DNA of 64,000 nt. It comes from Streptomyces chumphonensis (GTDB taxonomy: Bacteria; Actinomycetota; Actinomycetes; Streptomycetales; Streptomycetaceae). The notes below the pieces were generated by a model that saw only the letters and a list, made by a program, of their open reading frames with translations, was not told where the DNA came from and ran no database searches. The stretch lies in assembly GCF_014779715.1 (NCBI RefSeq), contig NZ_JACXYU010000008.1, positions 62,001-126,000 on the forward strand, in the 5' to 3' direction. Every line of letters starts with the position of its first letter. The stretch's first letter is position 1. The position numbers were made by a program, and so were the translations under genes. This document shows positions 54,562 to 62,517 of this stretch, piece by piece.

Positions 54562-55968
54562 TCAGGCATGGCGGGAAACAAACTGGCCGTCTCCGTTGAC
54601 AAAGAGGCCATACGCATCGAACTCGTCTTTGAGGCGATCGAAGTCGTGTACTCGATTACCAAACAGGTCGACCGCCTCCAAATCTGGCCTAGTAACCCGA
54701 AGTGCCAGCATACGTACCGCAAGAGCCGTTACGGAACTTACGAGATGCGTCTCGGTCGGGTCAGGGAATTGCCCGCGATCGAAGTGCTTGATAGTATTGT
54801 AATTGTTTGCAATTGCTTGGGCCAAGCCGACCACTGATGAACAAAGAGCCGACCAGTCCCAGCCGGTTTCAACGAGGCAGCGATACATGTATGTCGCAGT
54901 CGTTGGACTCCCGTTTCGCCTACACGTAGGCGATTCGCCATCTACCGGTCCGATCAGATTCGCTGCTGCCTCCATGCTCATCGCAGCACTAATTACCAAA
55001 TTTTCGATGATCGCACCCGGTCGGTTTAGCGCACTAACCGCAGGGTGAATGAAGCGCACCCAAGTATCGTAACAAGTGGACCAGTTTTCCAGGCCATTCG
55101 ACCCGACTTTGCTAAATTCCACTAGCGGGGACTGCAACCTTTTACGTGAGGGCGACGGCTTCGAGTGCTCCTTCACGGTGCCTCGGCTCACCAATTGGTA
55201 AAAAGGAGTCTCAACTACACTACCATCCAAAGTTTTTGCATTGAATCGCGAATCTTTGATGTCATGGCGTCGAAAGTAGGTCGCGCAACCAAAGATGAAG
55301 GACAACAGCGCAGACACCTTGCGATGCTCAGCCAAGTGTTGCAGTACCGGCTTAGGGCATTCGAATGTGCTAACTAGCGACACACCTTCGGTTACATTCA
55401 CACTGTTTCGGGCTGGATCAACGTTCCAGTCGCCCGAAATTTTCATCATGGACGCGCCTTGCCGCCATTGGCTCCCGTCTAGACTCGCAATTTCGATTGT
55501 GACTCTTTGCACACGACCCTGGTCGTCTTGGTCTGTTTTCCTCCTGATTGAGCCGTAGCGGGTCCAGTCAATAAGACCGTCAATACGAGATCGAAATTCC
55601 TTCACTTCGAGTTGATCGTGAAAATCTCCATCCCTCCCGTGGAGTACGAGCTCAGACGGCGTCACCCGGCCAACTCCAATCCCTCTCGGATAATTAACCG
55701 TGTGACCTGAGTATCGACAACCATATAGCGAGATATCCCCATCAAGGGACATCAGCAGCAAATTGCTCGGAGGCTCCTCCGAGTTGAACCATTCCGCAGT
55801 GGACCCAAACTGGGATTCTCCAGGGAAATCGAGATACGGAACTTCGACTTGGGCACCATTGGTTTCACTTAGCCGCAGGGTTGCAGCGACGTACGGAGTC
55901 CCATCGATGCCATCGACCAACATTCCCGTCACGGAGTCGCCAAACTCGATAGACCGCCGCGCTACCAT
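54562..55968 (-). CDS. ApeA-like HEPN-domain protein (candidate anti-phage)
   Basis: A 468-residue protein with a two-part layout that recalls ApeA (a HEPN-type abortive-infection protein). A beta-rich N-terminal domain (FGDSVTGMLVDG...TPYVAATLRL to about residue 200) is followed by VSTFECPKPVLQHLAEHRKV (about 205-230). An all-helical C-terminal part then ends with NNYNTIKHFDRGQ, which sits where HEPN RNases carry R-x4-6-H; here the Arg position is Asn. AT-richer codons than all neighbours mark recent transfer. It is a single-gene cargo of the AICE. The ApeA assignment is from overall pattern only; another HEPN family is possible, and the missing Arg weakens an RNase claim. Confidence 0.5.
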   Translation of the reverse strand: MVARRSIEFGDSVTGMLVDGIDGTPYVAATLRLSETNGAQVEVPYLDFPGESQFGSTAEWFNSEEPPSNLLLMSLDGDISLYGCRYSGHTVNYPRGIGVGRVTPSELVLHGRDGDFHDQLEVKEFRSRIDGLIDWTRYGSIRRKTDQDDQGRVQRVTIEIASLDGSQWRQGASMMKISGDWNVDPARNSVNVTEGVSLVSTFECPKPVLQHLAEHRKVSALLSFIFGCATYFRRHDIKDSRFNAKTLDGSVVETPFYQLVSRGTVKEHSKPSPSRKRLQSPLVEFSKVGSNGLENWSTCYDTWVRFIHPAVSALNRPGAIIENLVISAAMSMEAAANLIGPVDGESPTCRRNGSPTTATYMYRCLVETGWDWSALCSSVVGLAQAIANNYNTIKHFDRGQFPDPTETHLVSSVTALAVRMLALRVTRPDLEAVDLFGNRVHDFDRLKDEFDAYGLFVNGDGQFVSRHA

Positions 55969-56161
55969 CGCATCTCCGTTGTCTCGTTGAGTGCTACTAG
56001 CAGGGTCATGCTAGGCGAAATCAGCGGTTATGCTGAAATCCTCCTGATGTTCCATGCAAAGGACTTCCGGGAGCCGATGGGGCAGATATTTCGAAATTCT
56101 TTACCGCAAGTGATCACGGCTCCGGAGGCTTTCGGTACGTTAGCTAAGCACACGGTGCCGC

Positions 56162-56725
56162 CTACCCGCCGGCAGATGTCGGTGTGGGTGTTACGTCCAC
56201 GAAGCCGTGGTCGGCGGGGGCGGTGAGGCGTTGGGCCAGCCAGCCTGAGACTCGGGGGCCGCCGTTGACGGCTGTGCCCTCGCGGACCGTGCGGACGTGC
56301 TCGAAGCCCTGCTGCAGGTAGTAGCGCTGGAGACCCTCGTTAGTGGTCCACGCATCGAGCCTGAGCCACTTGGCGCCGGCGCGGTACGCCCGGTCGCCTG
56401 CCCAGTCGAGGAGTCTCGCGCCCAGGTTCGCGCCGGCGTGGGTGCGCGCAACGGTGAGCTTGGTGATGAACATGGACGGCTCGCTGAGTTCCTCGTCGGT
56501 CCACAAGCCCTCTTCGGCTGTGGCGTCCACGGTGATGGTGGCCGCTGTAACCGGGCCGTCGTCCAGCATGAAGACTGATCCGGCCTCCACAGCGGTGAGT
56601 AGCCGGTCCGCGGGGTAGGGCCGCTGCCACTGGTCGGAGCCGAGCTGGAGGAGCCACGAGGCCGCTTCCTCGCGGAAGGCGAGGAGCTGGGCGACGTCTT
56701 CGGGCCGAGCCGATCGAATGATCAC
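56162..56725 (-). CDS. GNAT-family N-acetyltransferase
   Basis: A 187-residue acetyltransferase: MIIRSARPEDVAQLLAFREE at the start, LTVARTHAGANLGARLLDWA (acetyl-CoA binding), and WLRLDAWTTNEGLQRYYLQQ with the terminal strand GFEHVRTV. Its start overlaps the GntR stop by 4 bp, so the two are co-transcribed under the divergent operators. The acceptor is unknown; GntR-GNAT pairs occur in actinomycete mobile elements. Confidence 0.8.
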   Translation of the reverse strand: MIIRSARPEDVAQLLAFREEAASWLLQLGSDQWQRPYPADRLLTAVEAGSVFMLDDGPVTAATITVDATAEEGLWTDEELSEPSMFITKLTVARTHAGANLGARLLDWAGDRAYRAGAKWLRLDAWTTNEGLQRYYLQQGFEHVRTVREGTAVNGGPRVSGWLAQRLTAPADHGFVDVTPTPTSAGG

Positions 56726-57492
56726 TGGGTGTTCCCTTCCCGAGCGGCCAGGCTGCCGATCTCGTAGTTCATCCGGTTCAGGTCGCCTCGGAAAGTGGTG
56801 ACGGTGGACCGGATCGGGCGTTCCTCCGAGTAGCCGGTGCGGGTCCAGAGGAGTACCGGGACGCCCGCGCCGATCTCCAGCATTCGCGCTTCCTCTGGGG
56901 TGGGCATGCGGGTCGCGATCTCGTCGAAGTACCCGACCTGTTCGACTCCGTGCGCCGCCAGGTACCTCGTCGTTCCCTCCGCGATGTCGCCCGGCTCAGC
57001 TAGTCGAGGAGCCTCGTCCACTAGCCACGACGGGTAGTGGGTCGCCTGCGTGGACCAAGGGACGTCGTCCACGAAGCGGTGGCAGAACCGGAGTACCGTG
57101 CGCGATCCCGGTTCCACCTTGAGCCGGTGTGCCACGTCCTCGGGAGCCGGCCGGATCTCGACACGGAACGTCTGGTGCGGCCTGCGGCCGGCGTTGGCCA
57201 CATCGGTGCTGTAGGCGTCCCCATCCTGGGGGAAGCTCAGGTTCTCGAAGCGCGAGGCGTTCAGCTCGAACACCTCGTGCTTCGCCACCTCGTATCCCAG
57301 CCCTTGGCTAGAAGTCACGAGTCCCTGGGACACCAGCAGCCCGAGTCCGGAGCGGACCGTGTTGCGCGACGCCTCAAACCGAGCCGACAGCTCGCTTTCC
57401 GAGGGCAGCCGCGACCCCGGCGGGTAGGTGCCGCTGTCGATCTCGCGGCGCAGGGCGTCCGCCACCTGTCGGTACTTCGGCTGCTTGCTCAT
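56722..57492 (-). CDS. GntR-family regulator (HutC/UTRA type)
   Basis: A 256-residue repressor. Winged helix-turn-helix at residues 5-75 (YRQVADALRREIDSGTYPPG, then LPSESELSARFEASRNTVRS), UTRA ligand domain from about 100 (HQTFRVEIRP; RFVDDVPWSTQATHYPSWLV; ARMLEIGAGVPVLLWTRTGY). ATG 57492 is chosen because the domain starts there; the open frame extends to 57543. It faces away from the transfer genes, with two matching operator-like sites in the gap. By analogy with KorSA of pSAM2 it probably controls AICE activation and itself. Confidence 0.82.
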   Translation of the reverse strand: MSKQPKYRQVADALRREIDSGTYPPGSRLPSESELSARFEASRNTVRSGLGLLVSQGLVTSSQGLGYEVAKHEVFELNASRFENLSFPQDGDAYSTDVANAGRRPHQTFRVEIRPAPEDVAHRLKVEPGSRTVLRFCHRFVDDVPWSTQATHYPSWLVDEAPRLAEPGDIAEGTTRYLAAHGVEQVGYFDEIATRMPTPEEARMLEIGAGVPVLLWTRTGYSEERPIRSTVTTFRGDLNRMNYEIGSLAAREGNTQ

Positions 57493-57514
57493 GCCTCCAT
57501 CATCACTCACTCGC

Positions 57515-57611
57515 TCAACTTGTTGGTACATGCAGGCTCCCATCGCTTGACACGGTCACTGCTTGTAGGCAAGCATCAACTCATTCGACTTGTACCAACA
57601 AGTTGAATGAG
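57515..57611. promoter_or_regulatory. Paired GntR operator-like sites and promoter
   Basis: TCAACTTGTTGGTACA at 57515-57530 recurs in inverse orientation at 57591-57606 (TGTACCAACAAGTTGA). The second lies in a 14-bp imperfect dyad (57580-57593 and 57598-57611, one mismatch). A consensus -35 TTGACA sits between them at 57547-57552. Well placed for autoregulation and control of the divergent transfer genes. Confidence 0.6.
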
Positions 57612-57916
57612 TGGAACCCGTTCTGCGGGTTCTGTTTGCTGCGCCCGGACGGCCCCGTGAGACGGGTCGAAAGGCAGCGCTCGTGCATTGAGAACTGAAC
57701 AGCGCGACGAGGTCGCCGCCTCCTCCGATAAGGCGGCCAGCGCGGCAGAGGTCCGCGCAGTACAGCCATCCGTGGCCGTGTGGTCACGGGCCGGTTGCCT
57801 CCTCCGCCCGTCTCGTACGGGCGGAGCCGAGGGGAGCCGGAATCCCGCTCCGAAGTGAAGCGCCACCTGGGGGGCATCCCAGGTGGCGCAGACAGGCACC
57901 TGAACTGGAGGCACCT
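57612..57916 (+). promoter_or_regulatory. Leader region of the transfer operon with hairpin
   Basis: About 300 bp without a supported gene. It holds GAACCCG/CGGGTTC (near 57617-57636) and a perfect 12-bp stem GCGCCACCTGGG/CCCAGGTGGCGC (57860-57871 and 57878-57889) 28 bp before the next start, possibly a terminator or attenuator. Confidence 0.4.
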
Positions 57917-58144
57917 GTGAGCACGATGATCGCTGGCCCGCCGCGTGCGGGCAACACCCATCCGTCTCTCGCCGAGTCCGGCGGCGAGGAGAACCGGCCG
58001 CCGCTGCCGATCCGCAGCCCCGGAGAGACGCTGCCGCCCGAGCGGCGGGGTGAGCAGATGCTGGCCGAGCTGCTGACCGACTGGTCCCGCAGCGCCTCGC
58101 CCTCTTCCGGGCGCCGACTGGTGGCCGGGGGGTGGCTGCGGTGA
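57917..58144 (+). CDS. Small AICE hypothetical protein (75 aa)
   Basis: A 75-residue protein from GTG 57917 with GGAGG upstream. Proline-rich, apparently disordered N-terminus (IAGPPRAGNTHPSLAESGGE), then a helical segment (ERRGEQMLAELLTDWSRSA). Ends in a GTGA overlap with the next small gene, so it starts a tightly packed operon of AICE genes. Function unknown. Confidence 0.55.
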   Translation: MSTMIAGPPRAGNTHPSLAESGGEENRPPLPIRSPGETLPPERRGEQMLAELLTDWSRSASPSSGRRLVAGGWLR

Positions 58145-58248
58145 ACCCCTCCATCGCCCAGGCCGGGATGACCGACGAGGAGCGTGAGGAGCTCTCGCGC
58201 AAGCTGGCCGAGGTCAACCGCCGCTCGCTCAAGGGCAGCGGAAAGTGA
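58141..58248 (+). CDS. Very small AICE protein (35 aa)
   Basis: GTG 58141 overlaps the previous stop, and its own stop overlaps the next GTG (GTGA twice). 35 residues, charged and helical (MTDEERE ELSRKLAEVNRRS). The double overlap supports translation, although the size alone would not. Confidence 0.5.
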   Translation: MNPSIAQAGMTDEEREELSRKLAEVNRRSLKGSGK

Positions 58249-58415
58249 AGCGTCGTCGCGGCTGGGCCGCGATCGGCAACACCGGAACCGCCTGGTGGGG
58301 CGACTGCCCCCGGTGGGCCGACGCCCAGCGAGCGGCCGGGCTGACGGTCACGACCGTCGTCATCATCGGCCGCCGCTGGCCCTGCACCTTCTGCCGACTC
58401 CACCTCACCCACTGA
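58245..58415 (+). CDS. Small Cys/Trp-containing AICE protein (56 aa)
   Basis: From GTG 58245 to TGA 58413-58415. Contains GNTGTAWWGDCPRW and RRWPCTFCRLHLTH; the C...CxxC arrangement could hold zinc or take part in DNA or protein binding. Coupled to the upstream 35-residue gene by a 4-bp overlap. No family recognised. Confidence 0.5.
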   Translation: MKRRRGWAAIGNTGTAWWGDCPRWADAQRAAGLTVTTVVIIGRRWPCTFCRLHLTH

Positions 58416-58503
58416 CACGACGACACCCAAGCGCGGGGCGGGCCCCGGCCATATGGCCTCGGTCCGACCCGCTGCGTCGTCCATGTCCCTGCTTGGAGAC
58501 ACC

Positions 58504-58783
58504 ATGAACACCCACCTGCACCTGGTCCCCCCCGCTCGGCAGCCCCGTCCCGGACGAGGAGGGCGAGCCGACCGCCGCCGACCTGGCCGCCATCGAAGCC
58601 GAGCTGCCCGCCATTGAGGCCGAAGTCGAGCTGCTGAGCGTGGAAATCGCGCTGCTGGACAGGCCGATGACCGAGCTGGACGCCCGGCGGTTGCGCCGAG
58701 CCACCACCCGCGCCCAGAACCTCCTGCACGACCTGACCAACCGCGCCCCCGTCCATCTCCTGAGTGACGGCGGTGCCGCATGA
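58504..58783 (+). pseudogene. DUF6284-like gene with one-base frameshift
   Basis: ATG 58504 has GGAG upstream and gives MNTHLHLVPP; it then shifts at a run of seven C residues (58527-58533). Removing one C restores a 92-residue protein (DEEGEPTAADLAAIEAELPA; ELDARRLRRATTRAQNLLHD) typical of the small AICE protein family DUF6284. The downstream gene overlaps its restored stop (ATGA). Either a homopolymer sequencing error or a real recent frameshift. Confidence 0.6.
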
Positions 58784-58935
58784 CCAACCACCCGACGCCC
58801 ACCGCTGATGCGGCCCTGGCGGAGGTGCGGGCGGAGTTCGCCTGCACCTCCGCCAGGGCCTCGCTGTTGATCTCTGCGCTTGGAGCCTTCCTCGCCCTGG
58901 CCGCCGTCCTGGCCGTGATCGGGGGTGCGCGGTGA
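58780..58935 (+). CDS. Small single-pass membrane protein (51 aa)
   Basis: ATG 58780 to TGA 58933-58935. Helical N-terminal part (ALAEVRAEFACTSARASLL) and a membrane helix (GAFLALAAVLAVIGGA). Overlaps the genes on both sides by 4 bp. Probably part of the AICE spread/transfer membrane set. Confidence 0.55.
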   Translation: MTNHPTPTADAALAEVRAEFACTSARASLLISALGAFLALAAVLAVIGGAR

Positions 58936-60041
58936 ACGGTGCCGCGTTGAGCACACCGCAGAAGGTGGTGCTGACGGCCGCGTTCGTGCCGATGCTGGCC
59001 ACCGGGATTGCCGGCGGAATCGGCACCTACACCAACGTCGCCGCCGCCTACGGGCAGGGCACGGCGGTTGGTGCCGTCGCAGCCGGCGAGGGCGCCACCG
59101 CCGTCCTCGCCCTGGTCCTCCTCGGTCTGACCATGCTGGGCCAGTCGGCCCCGGCCGTGGTGCGAGCCGGGTTGTGGCTGCTGCCGGCAGCCGCGTCCGC
59201 GATGGCCGTCACCGCGGCCGACGATCCGGGCCAGGCCGTCATCTACGCCATCACCCCCATGGGTATGACCGTCGCCGCCGAAGGCATGGCCTTCCTGGCC
59301 CGGCGCATCGTGGTTCACCAGCACGGACGGGACGTCGAGGCCGAAGCCCGCGCGGCCGGTGCAGTGCGGGCCCTGGCCTACCACCGCGCCCGCGCCGCTC
59401 ACCACCCCACCGGGTGGGTCCGCAAGGCGTCCGAACACCGCTCCTGGCGCCTGGCCCGCCGCATCGGCAACGGTGACACCACCCTTGACGCTCAACTCCT
59501 GACTGTTCAGCGCGAGCGGATGCAGGCGGGCGCCGACGCAGCCCTGGTCGACATGTTCGGCACCGCCACACCACCCCAGCTCCCCGCCACGGACCGTCCC
59601 GCGCTGGCCACGGCAGAACGGCGGGACGTGCCCCAGGTGGTTCCGGCCGGTGCCCGCATGCTGCCCGTCGTCGCCCGCCCGAGGACGGTCACCGACCCGG
59701 CCACCCCGCCGGTCACCGAGGCGGTCACGTCGGCGGAGCCGGTGAGGGTTCCGGACTGGACGGTCGGGCCGTTCTGGGACGACCGCCCCCGCCCGGTCGT
59801 GGCGGCCGCTGCCGAGCCGCGTCAGGTGGTCACCGAAGCGGTCACCGAGATGACCACCACCCCGGCCGGGGAGATGACCGCCGGTGAGCTGCGCCGGGCG
59901 GTCCGGCGGTTGAACCGACAGGCGGTCAAGGAGACCGGACGCCCGGTGACCATCGGCCGCCTGCGCACCGACCTGGGCCTTACCCGCCGTGCGGCCACCG
60001 ACCTACGCCGCCAGGTCGTCACCGCGCCCCGCGCCTCATGA
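58932..60041 (+). CDS. DUF2637/SpdB-like AICE spread membrane protein
   Basis: A 369-residue protein. Four hydrophobic segments in the first 135 residues (VVLTAAFVPMLATGIAGGIG; TAVLALVLLGLTMLG; AGLWLLPAAASAMAV; GMTVAAEGMAFLARR) are followed by a long soluble region with an HTH-like C-terminus (GRPVTIGRLRTDLGLTRRAA). Layout matches the DUF2637 / spread (Spd) proteins of Streptomyces conjugative elements, which help move the element between hyphal compartments. GTG 58932 overlaps the previous gene. Confidence 0.7.
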   Translation: MNGAALSTPQKVVLTAAFVPMLATGIAGGIGTYTNVAAAYGQGTAVGAVAAGEGATAVLALVLLGLTMLGQSAPAVVRAGLWLLPAAASAMAVTAADDPGQAVIYAITPMGMTVAAEGMAFLARRIVVHQHGRDVEAEARAAGAVRALAYHRARAAHHPTGWVRKASEHRSWRLARRIGNGDTTLDAQLLTVQRERMQAGADAALVDMFGTATPPQLPATDRPALATAERRDVPQVVPAGARMLPVVARPRTVTDPATPPVTEAVTSAEPVRVPDWTVGPFWDDRPRPVVAAAAEPRQVVTEAVTEMTTTPAGEMTAGELRRAVRRLNRQAVKETGRPVTIGRLRTDLGLTRRAATDLRRQVVTAPRAS

Positions 60042-60427
60042 CCAGCCTGGGCCGCGCCGACTGCTTCGACCCCGACGGCGTACGGTTCGGCGTCCCCACC
60101 TACCCCTGGCGCCTCGCCCCCCAAGGGCTGGCCACGCGGCGTCAGCTCCGCGCCCTCGGGCTGCGTCCCGGCGGACAGGAGGTGGCCGCGCAAGTGTTCC
60201 GACCGCGCCGCCGGGGGCGTGAACCGCTGGTCGCCTACCTGTACCGGATCGACGCCGCCAAGCCCGTGCGTCCGATGACGCCCGCGAAGTGGGCCGCACT
60301 CGGGCGGGCACTGGCCGCGCGCCGTGTCTGCCCCGACTGCGGGCAGGACGCCGGTTACACGATCTCCACGTCGTTGGGCACCTGCGTGCCCTGCCACGAC
60401 CGGCCCTCCGCCGCCCTGGCGGCATGA
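60038..60427 (+). CDS. RRQRL-type zinc-binding AICE protein
   Basis: A 129-residue soluble protein with the block GLATRRQLRALGLRPGGQEV and four cysteines in two CxxC pairs (VCPDCGQDAGY, TCVPCHD), a likely zinc ribbon. This combination is typical of the RRQRL motif proteins conserved in actinomycete AICEs and plasmids. ATG 60038 overlaps the upstream stop. Role unknown. Confidence 0.7.
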   Translation: MTSLGRADCFDPDGVRFGVPTYPWRLAPQGLATRRQLRALGLRPGGQEVAAQVFRPRRRGREPLVAYLYRIDAAKPVRPMTPAKWAALGRALAARRVCPDCGQDAGYTISTSLGTCVPCHDRPSAALAA

Positions 60428-60498
60428 ACGTACGAGCCCGGCCGCCCACCTACCACAGCACGCGGCCGGGCTCACCTCCCAACCGGAAGGACTGTCTA

Positions 60499-60816
60499 GT
60501 GAACCAGCACGCCAAGCACCGTGTCCTGCGGACGGCAGCCGCCGCCGTCTGTGCCCTGCTCGCCGCCGCTCAGGTGCGGGAGCTCGTCGCCCACCAGGTG
60601 CCCTGGCACCTGGTGGGCGTCTGCGGGAGCGCCCTGTTCCTGGTGATGTTCGGCGCCGTTGACCGGCTGGTCGCTCGCTTCTTCACGGTCCGGCTGTCCT
60701 GCCTGGACTGTGACTTCGGAGTCGAGCTGACGGGCGCCGACTCCGCCGAGGTGACCCGCTGGCGGGCCGCCACCGCGAACCACCCTCACCACGGGCCCAC
60801 CAGGGAGGTTCGATGA
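60499..60816 (+). CDS. AICE membrane-associated hypothetical protein (105 aa)
   Basis: GTG 60499 with GGAAGG upstream. Two hydrophobic stretches (LRTAAAAVCALLAAAQV; LVGVCGSALFLVMFGAV), then a short domain with CLDCDF. Similar small proteins are found between RRQRL and spread genes in AICEs. Its stop overlaps the next start (ATGA). Function unknown. Confidence 0.6.
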   Translation: MNQHAKHRVLRTAAAAVCALLAAAQVRELVAHQVPWHLVGVCGSALFLVMFGAVDRLVARFFTVRLSCLDCDFGVELTGADSAEVTRWRAATANHPHHGPTREVR

Positions 60817-62429
60817 CCGCCGACCTGCACACCACAACGTCCACGGCCGACGCTGGGACCACGGCGCCCATCCCCACGGCCCCGGCACCGCGCCGTCCGG
60901 AGCAGGGCGACGCCTCGGCCCCGGGACCGGCCCACACGCCCGGTGGCATCCCCGCCGTCCCGGTGGCGGTTATGGCCGCCAACAGCGTCGTCGGCGGCGT
61001 TTCGGCGGCTGCGCTGGCGGCCGGGCCCATGGCCGCGCTGGCCGCCGTGCTCGGGGCCGGGATGCTGACGGCCGGTACTGCCGCCGCCTGCCGTACCACC
61101 AACCGCCGCCGCTCCACCGGCATCGGGACCGGAAACGGCAGCACGCGGCCCAGCCCCGAGCGAACCGGCGCCCGCACAGCACACGGTTCGGGCGCTGGCA
61201 TCAGCAGCGGACGTCGGTCCGCCGGCAGCGGTGGCCGCACCGGGACGGGAACGGCTTCGGCGGGCACCCGGTCGGCGAGTTCGACGAACCGGCCCGGCAG
61301 GACGGGCCCTGCCGACGGCAGCGGCATCAAGGCAGGGAGGGTTTCGGGCGCGCGGTTGGCGTCGTCGGCGGGCGGAGTGCGGAAGCTGCGCCGCCAGCAG
61401 GCCGCCGCCACACCCACCCGGGCTCAGCGGCGCCAGCAGCAGACGGCGGCCCGCCGTGAGGTGGCCGACGCCCGCCGCGCCGCCAGAGCCCACCGCAGCA
61501 GCGTGGGCACCGGCCCCGGGACCAAGTCCCAGCCCAGCCGCAACAGCAGCTCAACTGCTCTGGGCCACAGCAGCGGTTCAGCCTCGTCGTCACCTCGTGC
61601 CCGCAACGCCGCAGCGAACAGCGGCGGCGGGAAGTCGGGGCGCCGCTCACCCGGCCAGGTGGTGCGGTCGGTGCCGGCCACGCTGCGGGCCGCACACCGC
61701 AAGCGGCAGGACGAAACCGCGGACCTGCGAGCGAAGCGGGCGCAGAAGGCCCGGATGGCCGCGTCCGCCCGCAGAACCCTGCTGCGAGCCCTGGTGCGGG
61801 CCCGGCTGCGCTACCTGGCCCGTGCCCTCCCCGCAGCCGCCCTCGCCCTCCCGCTCGGGCTCCTCGGCCTGCTGACCACGCCGCTAGGCCGGAAGCTCGG
61901 GTGGGCGTGGCTGATGTACCCGGGCCGGCGGCTGTACGCGGCGATGACCGCCACTGCCCGCGCACGCCTGACCGAGGACCTCGCCCAGGCCGCGTCGAAC
62001 GATGACGAGCGCGAGGACGACGAGATCAGCGACCGCGTGCCGCGCGGCCGCAACGCCAACACGACGGAAGGAACCGGTATGGACGACGGTCAGTTCGGGT
62101 TCGCCGAGGCGGCTGCCGAGATGGAAACCGCAGCCCAGAAGTACGACCCCGAAAGCATGATGGAGGTCATGGCGGCGATCCACTCGATCCCGGAGGGGTT
62201 GCAGTCCATCGCCAACATCTTCGCCCTCCTCGTCGAGCGCTCGGACGCCGAGTACCCGATGGACCCGGCCGTGGGCGAAGCCCTCGCGGACGTTCACCAC
62301 CTCCTCACCCAGGCCGTCACCGGCGCCGAGGAGGTCTGCAAGACCTTCGGTACCGCACACGAGGCCGACATCGAGCGTCTGGAAGCGCCTCGCAACGGCG
62401 AGGAGAAGTGGAACTACCTGGGCGACTGA
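60813..62429 (+). CDS. Large AICE spread-region protein (538 aa)
   Basis: A 538-residue protein. Early hydrophobic region (VAVMAANSVVGGVSAAALAA), a long Arg/Ser/Gly-rich basic region (about 95-310), another hydrophobic segment near 345 (ALPAAALALPLGLLGLL), and an acidic helical C-terminus from about 425 (FGFAEAAAEMETAAQKYDPE). The C-terminal part looks like a separate domain. Lies between the membrane proteins and the TraB-like gene; probably part of the transfer apparatus, but no known domain is certain. Confidence 0.6.
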   Translation: MTADLHTTTSTADAGTTAPIPTAPAPRRPEQGDASAPGPAHTPGGIPAVPVAVMAANSVVGGVSAAALAAGPMAALAAVLGAGMLTAGTAAACRTTNRRRSTGIGTGNGSTRPSPERTGARTAHGSGAGISSGRRSAGSGGRTGTGTASAGTRSASSTNRPGRTGPADGSGIKAGRVSGARLASSAGGVRKLRRQQAAATPTRAQRRQQQTAARREVADARRAARAHRSSVGTGPGTKSQPSRNSSSTALGHSSGSASSSPRARNAAANSGGGKSGRRSPGQVVRSVPATLRAAHRKRQDETADLRAKRAQKARMAASARRTLLRALVRARLRYLARALPAAALALPLGLLGLLTTPLGRKLGWAWLMYPGRRLYAAMTATARARLTEDLAQAASNDDEREDDEISDRVPRGRNANTTEGTGMDDGQFGFAEAAAEMETAAQKYDPESMMEVMAAIHSIPEGLQSIANIFALLVERSDAEYPMDPAVGEALADVHHLLTQAVTGAEEVCKTFGTAHEADIERLEAPRNGEEKWNYLGD

Positions 62430-62450
62430 CCCCCGCCCATCGCACCCTCA

Positions 62451-62482
62451 CGGGCCCGGCACACCACGTGTGCCGGGCCCGT
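62451..62482 (+). terminator. Strong hairpin before the TraB-like gene
   Basis: ACGGGCCCGG-ACAC and GTGT-GCCGGGCCCGT pair almost perfectly (one-base bulge), followed by CTTCTT. It may end or attenuate transcription from the upstream chain. Confidence 0.6.
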
Positions 62483-62517
62483 CTTCTTACTCACTGCCCT
62501 TGCGTGAAGGGAGCACC

